Both the position numbers and the translations under genes were made by a program. Shown piece after piece: positions 13,550-14,683 of a stretch of 14,683 nucleotides of DNA. The first letter of the stretch is position 1. Every line of letters starts with the position of its first letter. The notes below the pieces were generated by a model that did no database searches, was not told where the DNA came from, and saw nothing but the letters and a program-made list of their open reading frames with translations. Source of the DNA: Burkholderiales bacterium (GTDB lineage: Bacteria > Pseudomonadota > Gammaproteobacteria > Burkholderiales > JAEUMW01); the NCBI GenBank assembly GCA_016791285.1, contig JAEUMX010000131.1, positions 1 to 14,683 on the forward strand, given 5' to 3'.

Positions 13550-14683
13550 TCAGCCGAGGTAGAGACGATATGCCGGGTTGCCGGTCTCGTCCCAGTAGCG
13601 ATAGCCGACCTCGTCGAGAAACGCCCGGAACGCGCGCTTGTCCTCGGGCGGGACCTGCATGCCTACCAGCACCCGCCCATAGTCCGCGCCATGATTGCGA
13701 TAGTGAAAGAGGCTGATGTTCCAGCCCTTGCTCATCGCATCGAGAAACTTCATGAGCGCACCGGGCCGCTCCGGGAACTCGAAGCGGTAGACGATCTCGT
13801 TCTCCGCCTGGGGCGCATGACCGCCCACCATGTGCCGGACGTGCAGCTTCGCCATCTCGTTGCCGCTCATGTCGATCGCCTCGAACCCATGCTGCTCGAG
13901 CATGCGCACGAGTTGCACGGACTCCTTGCGGTCCTGCACCTGCACGCCGGCGAAGACGTGCGCCTGCCGCGCATCGGCATAGCGATAGTTGAACTCCGTG
14001 ATGCTGCGCGGACCGAGCAGCCCGCAGAACTTCTTGAAGCTGCCCGGCCGCTCGGGAATGGTCACAGCGAGGATCGCCTCCCGCTGTTCGCCGAGCTCCG
14101 CGCTCTCGGCGACGAAGCGCAGGCGGTCGAAGTTCATGTTGGCGCCGCACGCAATTGCCACCAGCGTGCGGTTGCGGATGCGCTCCCGCGCCACGTACTG
14201 CTTTACGCCCGCCACGCCGAGCGCGCCGGCCGGCTCGAGGATCGAGCGTGTGTCCTCGAACACGTCCTTGATCGCCGCGCACACGGCGTCCGTGTCGACC
14301 AGCAGCACCTCGTCGACCAGCTCGCGGCACAGACGGAACGTTTCCTCGCCGACTTGCTTCACCGCGACACCGTCGCAGAAAAGGCCGACCTGGGGCAGAC
14401 GCACGCGGTGCCCGGCCGCGAGCGATCGATACATCGCATCCGCGTCGGCCGGCTCGACACCGACGATGCGGATCTCGGGCCGCAGGCGCTTGACATACGC
14501 GGCGACCCCGGCGATCAGCCCGCCGCCGCCGATAGCGACGAAGATCGCTTCGATCGGCCCGGTGTGCTGGCGCAGGATCTCCATGCCGATCGTGCCCTGC
14601 CCCGCGATCACGTCGGGGTCGTCGTACGGGTGCACGAAGGTGAGCTTTTCCCGCTTCGCGATCTCCTGCGAATGCAGGTAGGC
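13550..14683 (-). CDS. ilvA: Threonine ammonia-lyase, biosynthetic (IlvA), N-terminus beyond the right edge
   Basis: Converts L-threonine to 2-oxobutanoate and ammonia, the first committed step of isoleucine synthesis. The frame is open from the window edge to the stop at 13550, giving 377 visible residues. About 130 N-terminal residues, including the PLP-binding lysine, are outside. Visible parts are the end of the PLP fold with VIAGQGT (25-31), GGGGLIAG (52-59, phosphate loop), SILEPAGALGVAG (147-159) and CGANMN (179-184). Two ACT-like regulatory domains follow, at roughly 200-275 and 295-375. Two ACT domains mark the long, isoleucine-inhibited, valine-activated biosynthetic form rather than the short catabolic TdcB form. 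A GTG at 14635 is internal, since the upstream codons continue the family sequence. Its stop lies 94 bases before the favoured transglycosylase start. Confidence 0.96.
   Translation of the reverse strand, partial: AYLHSQEIAKREKLTFVHPYDDPDVIAGQGTIGMEILRQHTGPIEAIFVAIGGGGLIAGVAAYVKRLRPEIRIVGVEPADADAMYRSLAAGHRVRLPQVGLFCDGVAVKQVGEETFRLCRELVDEVLLVDTDAVCAAIKDVFEDTRSILEPAGALGVAGVKQYVARERIRNRTLVAIACGANMNFDRLRFVAESAELGEQREAILAVTIPERPGSFKKFCGLLGPRSITEFNYRYADARQAHVFAGVQVQDRKESVQLVRMLEQHGFEAIDMSGNEMAKLHVRHMVGGHAPQAENEIVYRFEFPERPGALMKFLDAMSKGWNISLFHYRNHGADYGRVLVGMQVPPEDKRAFRAFLDEVGYRYWDETGNPAYRLYLG

Noticed and set aside
11503..13716. A 737-codon open frame on the plus strand, antisense to the lytic transglycosylase
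   Set aside because: The minus-strand product has a full Slt signature, while the antisense translation is Arg/His/Leu-rich with no recognisable motif. Long antisense frames are expected in GC-rich DNA with biased third positions.
14633..14635. GTG at 14635 as the ilvA start
   Set aside because: The 16 codons upstream continue the family sequence to the window edge, so this GTG is an internal valine of a truncated gene.

Overview
The window is GC-rich, densely coded bacterial chromosome. Two gene sets suggest a betaproteobacterium: MidA-type methyltransferase / pteridine reductase / ttcA on the left, and lytic transglycosylase / NDUFA9-like epimerase / cca on the right. The -10 boxes in several gaps (TAnAAT, often followed by CCG) fit this. 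The assignment is inferred from family and gene-order knowledge; no rRNA or phylogenetic marker is present. No mobile element, CRISPR array, tRNA or rRNA was seen. No gap reaches 300 bases; the longest is about 136 bases (11394-11529).

Layout from the left. A class-V aminotransferase (alanine/serine-glyoxylate type) on the minus strand runs off the left edge and has its own extended -10 promoter. Upstream of it lie ttcA and a PTR1/FolM-like pteridine reductase, which form a two-gene minus-strand unit with a 7-base gap. Diverging from that unit on the plus strand is a MidA/NDUFAF7-family methyltransferase. It converges, with a 4-base overlap of stop codons, on a minus-strand GDT1/TMEM165-family cation transporter. 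A zinc alcohol dehydrogenase diverges from the transporter on the plus strand and ends 7 bases from the stop of a minus-strand gene.

From about 5831 to the right edge every gene is on the minus strand. In transcription order (right to left): biosynthetic threonine deaminase ilvA (N-terminus beyond the right edge), a Slt-type lytic transglycosylase, an NDUFA9-like NAD(P)-binding protein, the CCA-adding enzyme, then three accessory genes. These three are a secreted four-EF-hand protein, a polytopic membrane protein with a legumain-like (C13) peptidase domain, and a Hanks-type Ser/Thr kinase with a C-terminal cyclic-nucleotide-binding-like domain.

Most of the window is housekeeping: tRNA modification and maturation, pteridine reduction, isoleucine synthesis and cell-wall turnover. 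The accessory trio at 5831-9136 is the part most likely to be an undescribed system. The EF-hand and peptidase genes overlap as GTGA, and the kinase follows after 79 bases. The arrangement would pair a periplasmic calcium sensor with a membrane-anchored cysteine peptidase and a cytoplasmic kinase that may sense a nucleotide. That functional link is inference from gene order and domains.
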